Positions 23,633-36,125 of a stretch of DNA of 64,000 bases are shown piece by piece. Source of the stretch: Meghimatium bilineatum. Lineage: Eukaryota; Mollusca; Gastropoda; Stylommatophora; Philomycidae. Both the position numbers and the translations under genes were made by a program. Position 1 is the first letter of the stretch. The number at the start of each line of letters is the position of its first letter. The stretch spans positions 51,356,282 to 51,420,281 of the forward strand of contig CM067317.1 in NCBI GenBank assembly GCA_034231615.1, in the 5' to 3' direction. The notes under the pieces were generated by a model, which was not told the origin of the DNA, made no database searches, and saw only the letters and a list, made by a program, of their open reading frames with translations.

Positions 23633-23879
23633 GTACCAATCTGTACAACAGTTACGTTATATAAATTGAGGAAAACAATTACACAATAGGGTATAATCAT
23701 AAACAATAATCATATTGGAATACAATATAATCAACAGAAACAACATAATTATATAACAAGTACACTTAAATCTAATAAACATAAAGATAATTTCTGATGA
23801 GCGTGCACATAAAAAACAGTAACAATGATAAATTGAACAACCTCTAGAATGTTAGAGTTATAAAAGAGTGGTGGCTAAA

Positions 23880-26082
23880 TCAAACAAAACGGTGATTAAT
23901 GTTCTTACCGTGTGGTTTTAAGACCACCATAAGACAAATGAATCGATATTCTAAAGACTGACGTTGTCTGTAATCGGAATAGCAACGTAACAGACCAGTT
24001 ACAGAAACATCAGTGCTGCCATGATGTGAAGGAATGTTGAAAGGAATGACCACTGGGGAGTCACGATGATTCGTGTTTTCTCTTAAATGTTCAGCTAATC
24101 TATTAGCCAAACGTCTACCTGTTTCACCAATATACTTCATACCACAACACTTACATATGATAGAGTATATTAAATCACGGGACAAACATGAGAAAGAGTC
24201 TTGGATCTAGAAATTTGACTTAAGGAACTGAAGCATAGGAGTTAGAATAACAAAATGGCAAGTCAAAAATTTCCGGGGACAAGGAACAGTTCCTAATTGG
24301 CCTACAGAGGTGTTAAGGACTAGAATGAACCAAGAGATCACGAAGGTTCTTATCTCGTCGAAAAGCGACAAGGAGAAGAGAGGGAAATGCATGAGTAGAA
24401 ATGGGATCTAATTGGAGGATAGAGAAATGTCGTAATAGGATGCGTAGTGCCGTCATATTATGAGGATGAAAAGTAATAGCCAGTATAGGGCGGTCAGATG
24501 TGTGTTTAGTAGATGTGCATCAGAACGAGAAATTAGTCAAATGGGGCAAAGCTGAAGATAAGATATCTCCAGGATATAAGCAACGGCGAAAATAAATCCA
24601 ACATTTTGTGAGACTGATAGGGGAAATCTGCGTCGCCTTGGCAGAGTCGACGAAGACGGAGTATCTGAGAAAAAGGGAGGGAATGGCGACAAGACCTTGG
24701 GTGAGATGATGTGGAAAGAAGAAAATTATAGGAAGCAGTGGGCTTGTAATGAACAGATGTGGTAAGGGATGTAGATCCAATGGAAACACAGATGTCAAGG
24801 AAGTCAACAGAGGTGGAGTAAATAAGAGAGGTGAATTTAATATATGGATGAAAACCACTCACAAAGTTTATGAAAATGTTAAGGTCTCCAGAGAAATATC
24901 GGTAACTCCAAAACCATCATCTATGTAACGACGGACTATGTTGGGGATAAGGCCTTGAAAAGTAGAAAAGATCAGATGTTCAAGGTGATCCATAAATAAG
25001 CAAGCATAACTGGGTCCCATCTTAGTACCCATTGCTACACCGTTAATTTGATTTTAAAAAGTCTGCATTGAATTCAAAAGAATTCAAGGTAAGGACTAAT
25101 TCAGCCAGTTGAAGAATAATAGTAGTGTCGGATTAATGTTAAGAAAGAACTGCAAGGCCAGATGTCCATCGTTAAAAGGAATAGATGTATAGAGAGAAAC
25201 AGCATCAAGAAGGAATAAGTGATAGGCGTGTAGAGGATCGAGAACAATGGAATAAAAGATGGATAGAGCATGATTAATATCCTTAAGGTAAGATGGAAGA
25301 GATACGACAAGAAGTTGGAAGACACTGTCTAAGAAATCAGAAATTAGTTCCGTAGGCAAGAACAGGCGGAAACAATCGGTCTACCTGGGTTAGGTAGTTT
25401 ATGTATCTTAGGTAAAAGATTCAGAGTAGGGGAGCCAAGATTACTCTTCATAATTCGAAGTTTACGAGATCTACGGGGAAGTTGGTTACTGTGAATAATG
25501 TGTTTGATAGTGATGTCAATTGTATCATTATGCGCCACAATAGGATCCCTGGCACAAGGACGATAGAAAGTCGGGTCCTCTAACTGGCGTGTAGCATCTT
25601 TAATATATAAGTCCTTCTGCCACATAACAGTACCACCCTTGTCAGCTGGTTTGATCACGATGACTTGAAGTGAACAAAGTCTAGAGAGTGCCTGTAACTC
25701 TTATCTCGTGAGGTTAGAGCATCATAGTCGTAGAAGACGTAGTTGCTTTATAGGATGGAGGGTGAAGTCAATGTATGCATCAAGTGTTTTGTTTGAGGAG
25801 AAGAATGGGAGTCCAATCGTGTTTGCGATGATTATAAGATGCGAAAGGATCATCAAGTGATACTGGTGCAGAGGGCGAGGGGTTGTAAAAAAAGTGTTTC
25901 TGCAAGCGTAAAAACGGTGTAAGTGATTTACATCACGCAACAAGGAGTAGCGATCACAGCCGGGGAGTAGTGGGATAAAGGTAAGACAGAGGCTGAGCAG
26001 AGATATTTCATCAGCAGGTAAGGGGAGATCCGGTGGTATGCATCGAACAAGCGGGTGGTGATCCGTGTGTGGATCAAAAGAG
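23880..26082 (-). pseudogene. Penelope-like retroelement, minus-strand copy
   Basis: Minus-strand order: N-terminal region (PADEISLLSL, YIDFTLHPIKQLRLLRL, about 26,050-25,720), IKPADKGGTVM at about 25,650, RT motifs LPKIHKLPNPGRPIVS (25,420) and SDFLDSVFQLL, a catalytic region with several frameshifts (24,900-25,100), a region reading IKFTSLIYSTSVDFLDICV, and a C-terminal GIY-YIG nuclease with YSIICKCCGMKYIGETGRRL (24,160). It parallels the plus-strand copy at 42-44 kb almost end to end, including about 240 bp of 3' sequence. Multiple frame breaks make it inactive. Penelope-like elements use the GIY-YIG domain to nick the target before reverse transcription. Confidence 0.9.
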
Positions 26083-27226
26083 ATGTGATTGTTCAAAGAA
26101 AACCACGTTACGAATGCCTTAGAAGGATTAACCACTGTTCTCATATCTCGACACCAATTTGTCAGTCTGCCCAGCTCCTTCTGTAGTTCCACGACGCACC
26201 CTTCTCGATTTCTGCTCTGTTTATACACCAGGATATCATAGGCATATGACATCGTTATTCTAGCATCTGTGATTTGATTGCGAGCAATGCGTAATTTGTA
26301 TACATTAAAAAGTACAGGAGATAGAGGCGATCCCTGTGGCAGGCCAGGGCTAATAACTGTTGGTGCAGATATCCAGTTACCACACTTGAGAACTACTATC
26401 CTGTGCATCAGGGCGGCACCAACCCACCGCACGACAAAAGGATTTACTGCAAGATTTAACAGCTGGTGCATCAAGCTATCCAATGACACCCTATTGTACG
26501 CATCCTCAAGATCTATTGAGACCGCACATGTCTCTATGCGCGAATCGAACCCCTCAAAATCATCCGGCGCAAATATGGCTAAATTCTGCCATGTATTCTT
26601 TCCTGGGCGATACCCTCCTAACAATTTTGGTAAACACTTATTTCATTCAGGATAACACAACACCTTCCAGGCCACAATTTGTTCCAAAAGTTTGCCTATC
26701 GTATTCTGCATTGTTATTATTCTGTAGCCATGTATCCTGGTGTTTTCCTTCCCAGGTTTGTGTAGTGGAACTAAATAGCTGTGCAACCAGTCTTCTTTTA
26801 CTGTGCCCTTTAGAAGGCTATTATTGAACATGTCCGCCAACTCTCCCAACTCCTCATCCGTTCTCCGACTAATGTAATCGTATCTAATGTCATCTGATCC
26901 TGGTGCTGTGTTTTTTGTACTTTTCAGTGCCTTCCTTATTTCATCAACTGTGATTATTACTGTTTCCCCATGCACAAGTTCTTACTCGTGTATGTAATCG
27001 TTTTCCTGATTACTTGATATGATTCCCCATTTCTCTGACCAATTTGTGCGGTGTAGTGTTCCAGCAACGTCGCACCTTTAGTTTCGTCCGTGTTCTGCCA
27101 GACCGTATCGATACTCTGGAAATCGGCATTAGTCACGCGTCCTATCAGACCATTCATGGATTTGTGTAAACGCCAGAGCAATTTTAGTGACTTTTCGCGT
27201 GACCACGTTATCATAAGAGCAAGCAA
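26083..27226 (-). pseudogene. LINE B linker and RT (inverted segment)
   Basis: Minus-strand ORFs 27,226-26,957, 26,975-26,643 and 26,624 onward give linker (WRLHKSMNGLI), finger motif (STKNTAPGSDDIRYD, KPGKENTRIHGYR), palm A (SIDLEDAYNRVSLDS), LPQGSPLSPVLFNVY, and the catalytic box changed to SYAYDILVY (YADD to YAYD). A frameshift lies near 26,640. The ORF then runs in frame into the N-terminal part of the Penelope-like element at about 26,083, giving a chance chimera of 300 codons. Confidence 0.8.
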
Positions 27227-28495
27227 AGGCTTAGCATCAATGCAGATTATGACTGCTACGCAGTGTGAACAGAGGTTGCTATTTCTTTTGTACCAGGGTT
27301 TGGTTGTGGCTGTGGTGCAATATGCACTGGCAATTCTGACTCTTATCCAAACTCAGATCGAAAGACTGGATAGAATCCAGAATGCAGCAATGTGTATCAT
27401 ACTGAGGATGCATAAGAGACACATCGACAAGAGCTATGCGATACCTACTTGACTGTCTAACAGCTGAGCACAGAATACAGTATTGCCATGCACGGGCGTA
27501 CCTTCAAATACATGCAGATAAGGAACGCCCGTTGCATTCCGAAATACAGAAAGTTAAAGGCAGCAGACTCAAGAGAGGGAGGTCGAGGATGGGACGTGCT
27601 GAGGATGTCATACAAAGCGTGTGCAGATTGCAGGATGTGGCAGTAGGTGAAGAATGGATACGTCTACCCACAGATTTCTAAACTTGTTCGAGAGTAGTAA
27701 TATCACTTAGCAGAGAATGCAGAGAATGGTCTCCCACAGCTGTGGAGAAAGAAGTGCAGGCGAAGAAGTACTGTCGAGAAGTCAGTGAGAATACCAAAGA
27801 GGGGGATGGGATTATATACAAGGATGGTTCTGTGATTAGACATATTCGCAGTGCTTGGGCATTCACAGCTCAGTGTGCAGGTAAATGAATCAGGGAGGAG
27901 AGTGGTGCCTTTGCAGTCACTACGAGTAGTATGACCATGGAGACTATTGTGGTGACCACGGCATGTGAGTGGGTATGCACACAGAAGGTAACGCAGGTCT
28001 GCATCTTGAGTGACTCTATGAGTATAATTAAGAAGGTACAAGTGGGTCTCGTTCGCGAATAGTGGATTGAGTCCTTGAAAAAGTCGATGCTGAATGTGTT
28101 TACATTTATTTTCGTACCGGGACATGTGGGTGTTCGAGGCAATGAAAGAGCGGATCAACTGGCATAATGCGCGATTGTGGCACAGGGCGATGGGGCAATG
28201 AATCGCGTTGGCGTTTTGAACTCCTAAAGAGGTATAGCACGCGAGAGTGAGACTAATGTGGATGATGATTCTTTTTCAATGGCTAGGATTAAAGATCAGG
28301 GATTGAAATACGGTGTTGCTAGAAGTGAACTTTTTTGGAGGGCGCAGAAAAATGATGGTCAACCAACATAGGATCAGTATTGTAAGCAAAAGTGTAATGG
28401 TGAATACACTCAAAGAGAGATGGGACCAACTATGGACGTGTCAAATTTGCAGTGATGATGATCCGACGACTAACAAACTAACAAAGAAGAACACG
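27212..28495 (+). pseudogene. LINE B thumb, RNase H and 3' UTR
   Basis: 27,212-27,680 encodes the RT connection (YQGLVVAVVQYALAILTL, DRIQNAAMCIILRMHKRH). 27,810-28,165 is an RNase H domain: YKDGSV with the first catalytic Asp, an AFTAQCA-like block, CILSDSMSI, and FVPGHVGVRGNERADQLA near the end. In-frame stops lie at about 27,886 and 28,063. 28,255-28,495 is the 3' end shared with 22,066-22,362. RNase H in LINEs removes template RNA during second-strand synthesis. Confidence 0.8.
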
Positions 28496-28499
28496 CTTA

Positions 28500-29690
28500 T
28501 TGATTTATACTAAACATGTACTTAGGATGAATAAAAAAAAGTGTCACTCCAAACATTAAAATGAGTTCCAGATGGCAAGAGAAAGAGAGGGTTTCTAAGA
28601 GAAACTGCAATGCGACCACAGTAGGATTTTTTATGGGTCCCAACAACACACGAAATTAACACAAATCAGCATCTCATCGCTCAAAATAAAGAACACTTGT
28701 TTCTTCCCTATGCATTGTATTTGGCGCTGAAGGAACATTGACATATTGATGGATGGAATGTGTTATGTTTTACAATATCCAGCAGGGAACATATAAAGGT
28801 GGAAGGAGCAAAGGAAAACAAAGAAACGAACACTCAATATCAACGAATCGACCAGTGCCAATTATTCTAGTCTCTTTGCATCGCTGAAGATAGATATATT
28901 TGTAGGACTATGTGTGTTGATATATCCAAGAAATCACCCTGTACGGTTATGTCTTCCATGGTTTGCGGATATGAATGTATCATATATCTGACTACTGGAA
29001 TATACCTTTTAATACTTGATTGTTTATTATCTTGGACACATTTATTGACATTCATTCTGATATATACATGTATTATTAACTCTGTGTACCCACTATTACA
29101 AGTAAATTCAAGTAGGAATCATGAGGATAAATGAAATTACAATCTTACTGATGACTGGAATTGAACCCGGTCCGTTCTAGCAGCTCCGAATCGCAACAAC
29201 AAAAAAATGTGATCTCTCAAGACATTCATCCTGTATACTAAATTCACTGAGAAAGGACCAACTGAAACAAGGACTATTACAACATCAGCGAACAATTATG
29301 TACGTATCCTTAGTCACACACACATAGAACGTTCATATTTGTTCTACAATGACCTAAAGGCTAAAGGTCTTCTTGTGAACATAAATAACAGAGACAGACA
29401 ATTTTGTAAACATAAATGAGACAGAACAATGTTGCTTCAAATAATATCTTATACAAGTAAAGTGTATTGAGTGTATCTCTAATAATTTCCTTGTGCGTTG
29501 AGTTTCAGGTAGTAGAGGGTGTTATGGAGAATGTCTTGTTATATGATTCATACATTTTGTTGCATTAACTAAATGAGCATGCATGTCTCACATGTTCATT
29601 TGAGATATTGATTGATACATGCATAAGTCTACATGTATGAATTCGTAAAGTGCCATAAATTGTTTTGATTCTCTGCTGTCTCCCTACTGC
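28500..29690. other. Spacer, mostly unassigned
   Basis: AT-rich and without a convincing ORF. It contains a possible TATA-like ACATATAAAGG at 28,791 and, on the minus strand at about 29,195-29,105, the second copy of the SINE-like block described at 21.5 kb (box-B-like GGGTTCAATTCC). Nothing else is recognised. Confidence 0.4.
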
Positions 29691-29814
29691 ATTTTAGGAA
29701 AGGCCAAGGGGGTTGAATGAACCAGTGGCTTCAAGTTCAACTCTTTCCTTGATTTTCATGAACGTTTCGTAGTCCAGCTTTAGACCCATCAGTGCAGCCA
29801 AATTTTTTGCTTTT

Positions 29815-29992
29815 TTGTACACTGTCAATAGAAATATCAAGTTTTTTAAAACTATAACGTATGGAACACAGAAAAAAATCAACTTTTGTGATCATATATT
29901 GTAAAATACCAACAGAAATATCACGTTTTGTGACTATAGTGTACAATACAATTTGTAATATATCATTTCAACAATTTTGTACATTGTAAATA
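29815..29992 (+). repeat. Minisatellite, left part (split by the LTR-like insertion)
   Basis: Units contain AATAGAAATATCAAGTTTT, TGTGACTATAGTGTACA and variants, about 50-80 bp apart. The array resumes at 32,123 directly after the insertion. Confidence 0.75.
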
Positions 29993-32122
29993 TGTAACAG
30001 TCACATATAAATTATTGTAATCAAAGACAGACAATCCACTATTACATGACGATAGACGGACCATGAATTTAGGCCCATGGATATAAAAACATACAAAGGT
30101 TAGGTTAACTCCCATTGGATTTATCTTAACGGATAATCTGCCCTTTTGGTCACAAGAAATATTATGGTTGGGCGAGCACAGATCAGACAGAAAAAGGCGT
30201 GTTTGCTTATTTTGAGTATTGAGTAGAGACATGAGACTTAAGTTAAAGGATTTTAAGATAATACTAGATGTACGGAAAATTGTAAACACCGTTCAGCCAA
30301 ATATGAATTTGGATTCATGTAGGGAAGATTCATACTCACAATCATGAGATTTTCTCGTGAATTTCCCTGACGTGAGTTGAGCGCTTGAAGTAACTTAGGA
30401 CAGTTGGAAAGATGAATTAAGAACATTCTCTTCTTCGCTCTCGAAGGGACAGGATAGATAATTGTTAACAAAGAAGTTAGAGCTAATTACCAATGGCTTC
30501 TCTTTAGTTCAACTAAAGAGAATAGCCGGTGCGTTTTTAATATATAGGCAAATCAGACGACAACAAAGAGATGACCACACAGTTATTTTAAATCAAGACT
30601 GACGAATTTAACAACTGATAACGAGAGGACGAACAAGAATTGATATATTGGAAACAAAGAAAGAACTACAACTTTGTCTTAGGACAGGCATCTGTGAATT
30701 TGGACAGAACAGATTAGGGGAAAGATCATGATCACAGAGAATTGATCAATCAGTGAATAGATATGTTTTGTGCTGGAAATTTTCTGACAATCGTGAGTAG
30801 TTGATAAGCTAGTGTGTGGTTAACAATATACGTTTAGATGATGGTACACAGTGAGACCTAACGAATAGTCTGTGAGACCAGAGTAGGAAGGAATTCTTAG
30901 ACAATCTATAAATAGTGTTGTTTACATTCCACAACTGTTTTGCCACAAGGTTGCCATAGAGATAGTAAGGAAACGTCGAATAAACTTAGAATTCTAGAAC
31001 CTGGAAACAGATTGAGACCAGTCAGATAGAGTGACTAGTATTCCAAATTGATGTACAATTTATAAGGTTGTTACTATCCATAGAAGGAGGCACATGATAG
31101 GAATGAAAAGTTTGTAATATGTTGTAAGAAGTTGAAGTGGACTGGCTTGTGTATTCAACAAAACCTTTGACTCTAGTATCAGAACAGAGTGTGTTTTCGA
31201 TTATGGTATTTAACCCACTTTACCCTAAGAAGTTTATACTGACAGATTTAAGTTAGAACTAGACGTATCCATTTTACAGCAATCGTTCTGGAAGAACCAT
31301 GTGATCACCTTTAACTACTACAGGAGGGGAGGGCCTAAAACTCTCACTCAAAGAAGTTTCCTTAATTATCTGTGATACCGACCATAACTGACAGAATCGT
31401 ATTTCGTACACCAAAACTGAAGACCTAGAACGCATCTTGTCTTCATCCTCAACACAACAACTATAAGATTAATGTACAGCCACAAGGTATAACAGACAAT
31501 ATTTTACGTTTGCTTCCTTTAACCTGAACGTGTGAAAGTCCAATCTTTGGACTAGAAACAATGTACTCAAGTGTGTGAGCATATGTAATTATTCAGGGTG
31601 TTCACTAGCTACCCGACTGTCCAAGAGGTTAACAAAGGTAACTGGTATCTGTATAGGTCAGTAGTATATATATTATCATGTTTTGACAAGATTATCATTA
31701 ATGTGTTTATGTATGAACTAAATGCTAATGCCAATATACACATACTGCTGTTGTGAGTTATAGATAATAAACGACAATTTGCCTGAAAGGTCAGGAGCAA
31801 GACTCTGTTCGCTGTGTAACAACTGTGTACTGTTATTGTTGATTCTCTTAGAGTGTCTGATAACACAACCCTTTGTATGAAGTACTGATATAATATTCTT
31901 CTTAGATACGATCACGGGCCATTCAGTTGAGAGGTTTACAGGAGTTATTCTTTCTTCTCTTTCTCATTAACATTGACCTATTTACTTGGACTTCAAGTTT
32001 GTCGTACTTGATCTTGGTTATCCGTATGTTCTCAAATAATCAACTAAACTATCTAAGTAATAACTGTATAATGGATTAACACGGTCGGAATATGGTTAGA
32101 GGATAAAACCTTCACCGTTACA
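29993..32122. mobile_element. Solo LTR candidate, 2,130 bp
   Basis: It begins TGTAACAGTCAC and ends CACCGTTACA, so it has TG...CA termini in a short imperfect inverted repeat. It is flanked by AATA on both sides (29,989-29,992 and 32,123-32,126) and interrupts a minisatellite whose units resume across it. The first twelve bases closely resemble the LTR start at 49,390 (TGTGACAGTCAC). There is no coding potential inside. A TTTTTAATATATAGG at about 30,533 could be a promoter. A large LTR left by recombination fits best. A non-autonomous DNA element with TIRs of about 8 bp is the alternative. Confidence 0.6.
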
Positions 32123-32300
32123 AATAGAAATATCAAGTTTTGTGATCACTGTACACAATAAATAGACATATTGTTTTCTATCATTTGTAAATTGTGAATA
32201 GAGGTCTTGAGATGTATGGGAATTGCACACTATGAATAGAAGTATGACATTTTGTGGCTATTGGCTCTGTGAATAGAAGTAGTAACGTTTTATCTTTATT
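32123..32300 (+). repeat. Minisatellite, right part
   Basis: Resumption of the units seen at 29,815-29,992 (AATAGAAATATCAAGTTTTG, then GAATAGAAGTATGACATTTTG and GAATAGAAGTAGTAACGTTTT). Confidence 0.75.
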
Positions 32301-32399
32301 CAAATGTTCATCCCCATACACACTTATTATTGTTGTTTGAATGGCCACTTCCTACCTGTGTTTTTCTGTCTATTTTTCCCATTGGTGTGTACATGTTGA

Positions 32400-35145
32400 G
32401 ATATCAATGGTATTGTTACCTCTGGAAGATCCTATACCTGTCTACGTAGATGCTTTGCCTGGTGTTACAAAGCTGCTTCTTTTAAACCGTCCTTGTTACA
32501 GATTCTGGAATATTTCCTTTATTGGGAGACTATGGTGAGAAAGGAGCTTTTCTCCATGAATTAGAATTTTAGTATCCCTACGGTCTTTCAATGACTGCAC
32601 CTCTTGGATATTCTGCATTTCTACAATTGTTGTGGATTTCATTGCGCCTGTAGTGATTCTCTTTGCTTAGTTATGTCCTCTATCCAAGTTCTGTAGTGTG
32701 TTGTTTGATGACGAACACCATGCTGTAGAATCATATTCTGTGTTCTAATGGCTTATTGGTATACATTTTTTTAGAATTCTTTCATTAGCTCCCCAAGTTG
32801 TCCCATTCAGTTTTCTTAGAATAGCTATCTTCCTTCCAGCCGTTGCTTCTGCTTTGTTATGATGTTTCCATGTCATTTTGGCATCACATATTACACCATG
32901 ATAGGTGGGTTGGTTATCTACCTTTAAGACAGTTTTATTTACATAGACGCTTCCTGTTCTTTGTTATGGGGAAAGTGTAAAAAGGGTTGTGACTGACCTC
33001 TATATTGATACTTACACACGATTTGTCAGCCCAATTGGTCAAAATGTCCATGACTCTGAAACATTTTGATGGCAACAACAGCGCTCTCAGTGTGCACCAT
33101 AGAACTAAGTCATCTGCATATAGTGCCGTTATATTTCACAGGGTATTTCTTCAATTAGATCATTGATAAATGAAAGGAAAAGAGTGGGTGATATAACTCC
33201 TCCCTGAGGCACTGCATGGCGTTGTAGTACCTTCTTACTGTTTGTGCCATTTACTTGTACTCTCATTTCTATTGTGAAGAAGGCTTTCGTCCATCTATAC
33301 ATAATACCAATTATCTTGTAGTTTCTCATTTTTTTTGAAGCAATCCTTCTTTCCATACATTATCAAAGGCCTTCTGTAAGTCAACCCATGCCGCCAGTAC
33401 TTATTTCTTGTCTTGGAAAGCATCCTCAATTTCCTGTGAGAGGTATATGGTTTGATCCTCCATGGAGTAACATTGCCTGAAACCTGCCTGCTGTGGTGCA
33501 AGGAATTTTCTACTTTCCAAGTGAACTTTTAGTCTTAAGTTTCTGATACACTCCATTGTTTTGCACAGGCACCTTGTAAGACTAATTGGTCTGTAGCTAG
33601 TGGGTATTGTTCCATCTTTTTCAGGTTTAAACAGAAGTATCAAAATTGATTCCCTCCATATTTGTGGGATTTTTCCAGTAGTCCAGCTAATATTTAAGAT
33701 GCACAATAGTTTTCTTGCTGATGTTCCTAGATTCGTAATCATATCATTTGCTATTCATCAATACCTGGGAACTTATTTAGCTTTAGTTTTTTAGAGACTG
33801 TCAATTCTAATTCATTATATGTGAACAATGTATCCATATTTTCGTCGGTATTGTTTTCATCACTGGTTCTAGCATGTTCCATTTTACTGTGTTGGTTGCT
33901 CCGCACTCTATGTTGTTTCTCTTGACTAATTTCAATATTGCAGCCTTGAGAAAATATTCTAGCGAATTTATCTACTGCTTGCTTTACTGTAATAATTTTT
34001 GTATTTTGTACGTGTGTTATATGTTTTTCTGTTCCCTCATCATTTAGCTGTTTGACCAGTTTCCACAGTTTCTTTCCATTCTTTTTAAAATTTAAGGATT
34101 CTGTTTTCTCTTTCCAGCTCTTTCTTCTAGCTTCTAGTTTGACTCATTAGAATTTAGCTTTTGCATGTGGATGTTTGTTGTGATGTTTCTGACTTGGGTT
34201 TTGGTTATTTTCCACTTCCGTTCGTGCTTTTTCGAATTCTCCCGACAGTAGTTCTAGTTGTTCACTCCAGTATGGGTTGTATTGTTTCCGTGCTCCTCTT
34301 GGTATTACTACTTGGCAGCTTGGTGAATACATTTATTGAACTCTTTGACTATGGAGTTTATATCATTTCCTTCCATTTCTAATTCTCCAGCGAAAACACA
34401 ACTTGTCCCCAATTTTCTTTTTTATAATTCTACCTTGGGAGGCTGCATGCATCCCCCTGTGAGTTCGTTTTTAATACTAAGGAATACTGGTCGGTGGTCA
34501 CTACCTCCAAGTTGCTTCCTCACTGTTCTGTTGATTTCCGATGCTAAGTCTGGAGTACAATGTCACGTCTGGTGTGGAAGTGATTTGCCATGCTTTTGAG
34601 TAGCATGTTGGAGGATCTGTTGATTAGTACGCAATAGGAGAGCTTTGTCGTCTTGCCAGCTTTCAAGTACTTCTCTTTTATCCTTGTGATCATAAAACCA
34701 GCTGTGTGAGTGTATTAAAATCTCCACATACTATTAGTTTTCCTCTGTACTGTATTGTGCCCAGGGTAAGGGGCTGGTCATTTGGACAATAGTAATTTAG
34801 TAGGTGGAAGTCTGTGTTTTTGGTCTTTAGCTGAAGGACCTGGTATTCTGCTCTTTCCATGTATAATTCTGTTTGATGTGCGCTTACATTATTTCTGACT
34901 AGAGTAAGTATATCTCTTTTTCTGTTTTTTCTATTCGATCAGCTCTAAAGCACTGATAACCTGTAATTTTAAAGGCTACATCTTTGATGAATTGTGTCTC
35001 TTGTATGCAGCAAATTCTGACCTGTTCCTTAAGAAGGGTGTTCTCTAATTATATTTTCTAGCTAAAGCCACATTTTTTACTATTTCCACCCTTATCATTC
35101 TAATGCATTATTGTAAGTGGTGTCTCATTTCTTGGTAATATTTGT
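32400..35145 (-). pseudogene. LINE family A-like copy, minus strand
   Basis: Read from 35,145 down: endonuclease (QVRICCIQETQFIKD, VEILIHSHSWFYDHKDKRE, GGSDHRPVFLSI at about 34,500), linker with SQKHHNKHPHAKAKF (34,180), RT fingers (KPEKDGTIPTSYRPISLTRC, 33,640), QQAGFRQCYSMEDQT (33,480), palm (HAVPQGGVISPTLFLSFIND, 33,200), and thumb to about 32,450 (RRDTKILIHGEK). It is collinear with the copy at 37.4-41.4 kb but much more diverged, with many stops. RNase H and the 3' end are missing. Confidence 0.85.
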
Positions 35146-35159
35146 TGGTCAGTAATATA

Positions 35160-35700
35160 TATTAAGGCGGAAATAAACGCAAGATGTTATAAGGCCTGTA
35201 AGATCATTGGTAAATTAACACCTTTACTAAGAAACGAAGATTTTACACTAGAAACAAAGAAATCGCGTTTTAACACCATTTTTTTTACCAACATTATGTT
35301 ATAATGTGGACATTAGATTCTAGAACAATTCATAAGATTAACACCACTGAAATTAAATGTGTGGGACGTATGATTGGAGTTATTTTGAGAGACAAATTCA
35401 GGAATGAAGCACTAAGGAAACAATTAGGGATCAAATCCACAATAGAATACATCCAGAAACAACAAGTTAAATGGTAAGGCCACATAACCAGACAGAAAGT
35501 TGCAAAGTATTATCCAAAAAACTTTTAACAAACGATACGAAAACAGGCGACCTAGTGGACGTCATCGTAAAAGGTGAATAGTGTATTAGAGACACCCGCA
35601 AATATAACAGCAGAAGAGGCAAACAGAAGGGCAAAAGACCGCACACTCACTCTCCCCTCAACACCGAAATGTACATAGGGACAGAAAGAAGAAAAAGAAG
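35160..35700 (+). pseudogene. C-terminal remnant of another LINE RT (family D)
   Basis: It carries thumb-type text IKAEINARCYKAC (35,165), then RMIGVILRDKFRNEALRKQL, a STIEYIQKQQVKW block and GHITRQKVAKYYP. One TAA interrupts VKW-GHI. It ends near an A/G-rich AGAAAGAAGAAAAAGAAG. RT core and endonuclease are absent. Confidence 0.6.
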
Positions 35701-36125
35701 TGATATTATTCTTGTTCCTCCTGGTTCTACAAGGCAATCGAAGAGGACCTCCAGTTTCATGGGGTGGACCCTTTCGGGATATAAGGCCCGGTGCAACTCT
35801 TGGCTGTGAGTCGTCACAGGTTTAGCACCATAGCAGGGAATGAAGATATAGACATTCATGTGTGATAATGCATAACATTCTGATTGATGCGGTGCGCCTT
35901 CTGGCCAATGGTCGCTGACTTCAGCACTTTTACTTGTTGACAAGACTGTGGTTCTGACCGAATGTGGAAGGGCCCGGTCACTCGTGGTTTTCACATCTGC
36001 TGGCTGAACGTGTGTTTTTCCCCATCCCCTCGCCAAGAATTGTTTTCGATGATGTTCGTCCGTCGTAATCGACGATGAGTAAAAACTCAACCATAATAAT
36101 AACAATAAAAAATAATAAAATTAAT
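35700..36125 (+). mobile_element. Short retroposon-like unit ending in an A/T-rich (AATAA)n tail
   Basis: A GC-balanced block of about 390 bp (CCTCCTGGTTCTACAAGG ... GTCGTAATCGACGATGAG) ends in ATAATAATAACAATAAAAAATAATAAAATT. It directly follows the LINE D remnant and its purine tail. Compositional contrast and tail suggest a SINE or a LINE 3' UTR. No internal promoter was recognised. The minus-strand ORF through it (36,105-35,647) has no known domain. Confidence 0.4.

Larger units (their letters stand above)
26083..28495 (+). mobile_element. LINE family B copy with an inverted 5' part (twin-priming structure)
   Basis: The segment 26,083-27,211 reads as LINE on the minus strand (linker, RT fingers, palm) and 27,212-28,495 reads on the plus strand (thumb, RNase H, 3' UTR). 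At the junction, the 5'-most LINE sequence (minus, TWSREKSLKLLWRLHKS) abuts internal sequence (plus, ASKGLASMQIMTA). This is the arrangement expected when two primers copy one RNA and the cDNAs are joined. The 3' end carries a CGACTAACAAACTAAC tail like the copy at 22.36 kb. Confidence 0.8.

Noticed and set aside
35647..36105. 152-codon minus-strand ORF
   Set aside because: It spans the junction of a LINE tail and a retroposon-like unit and has no domain. Probably chance.
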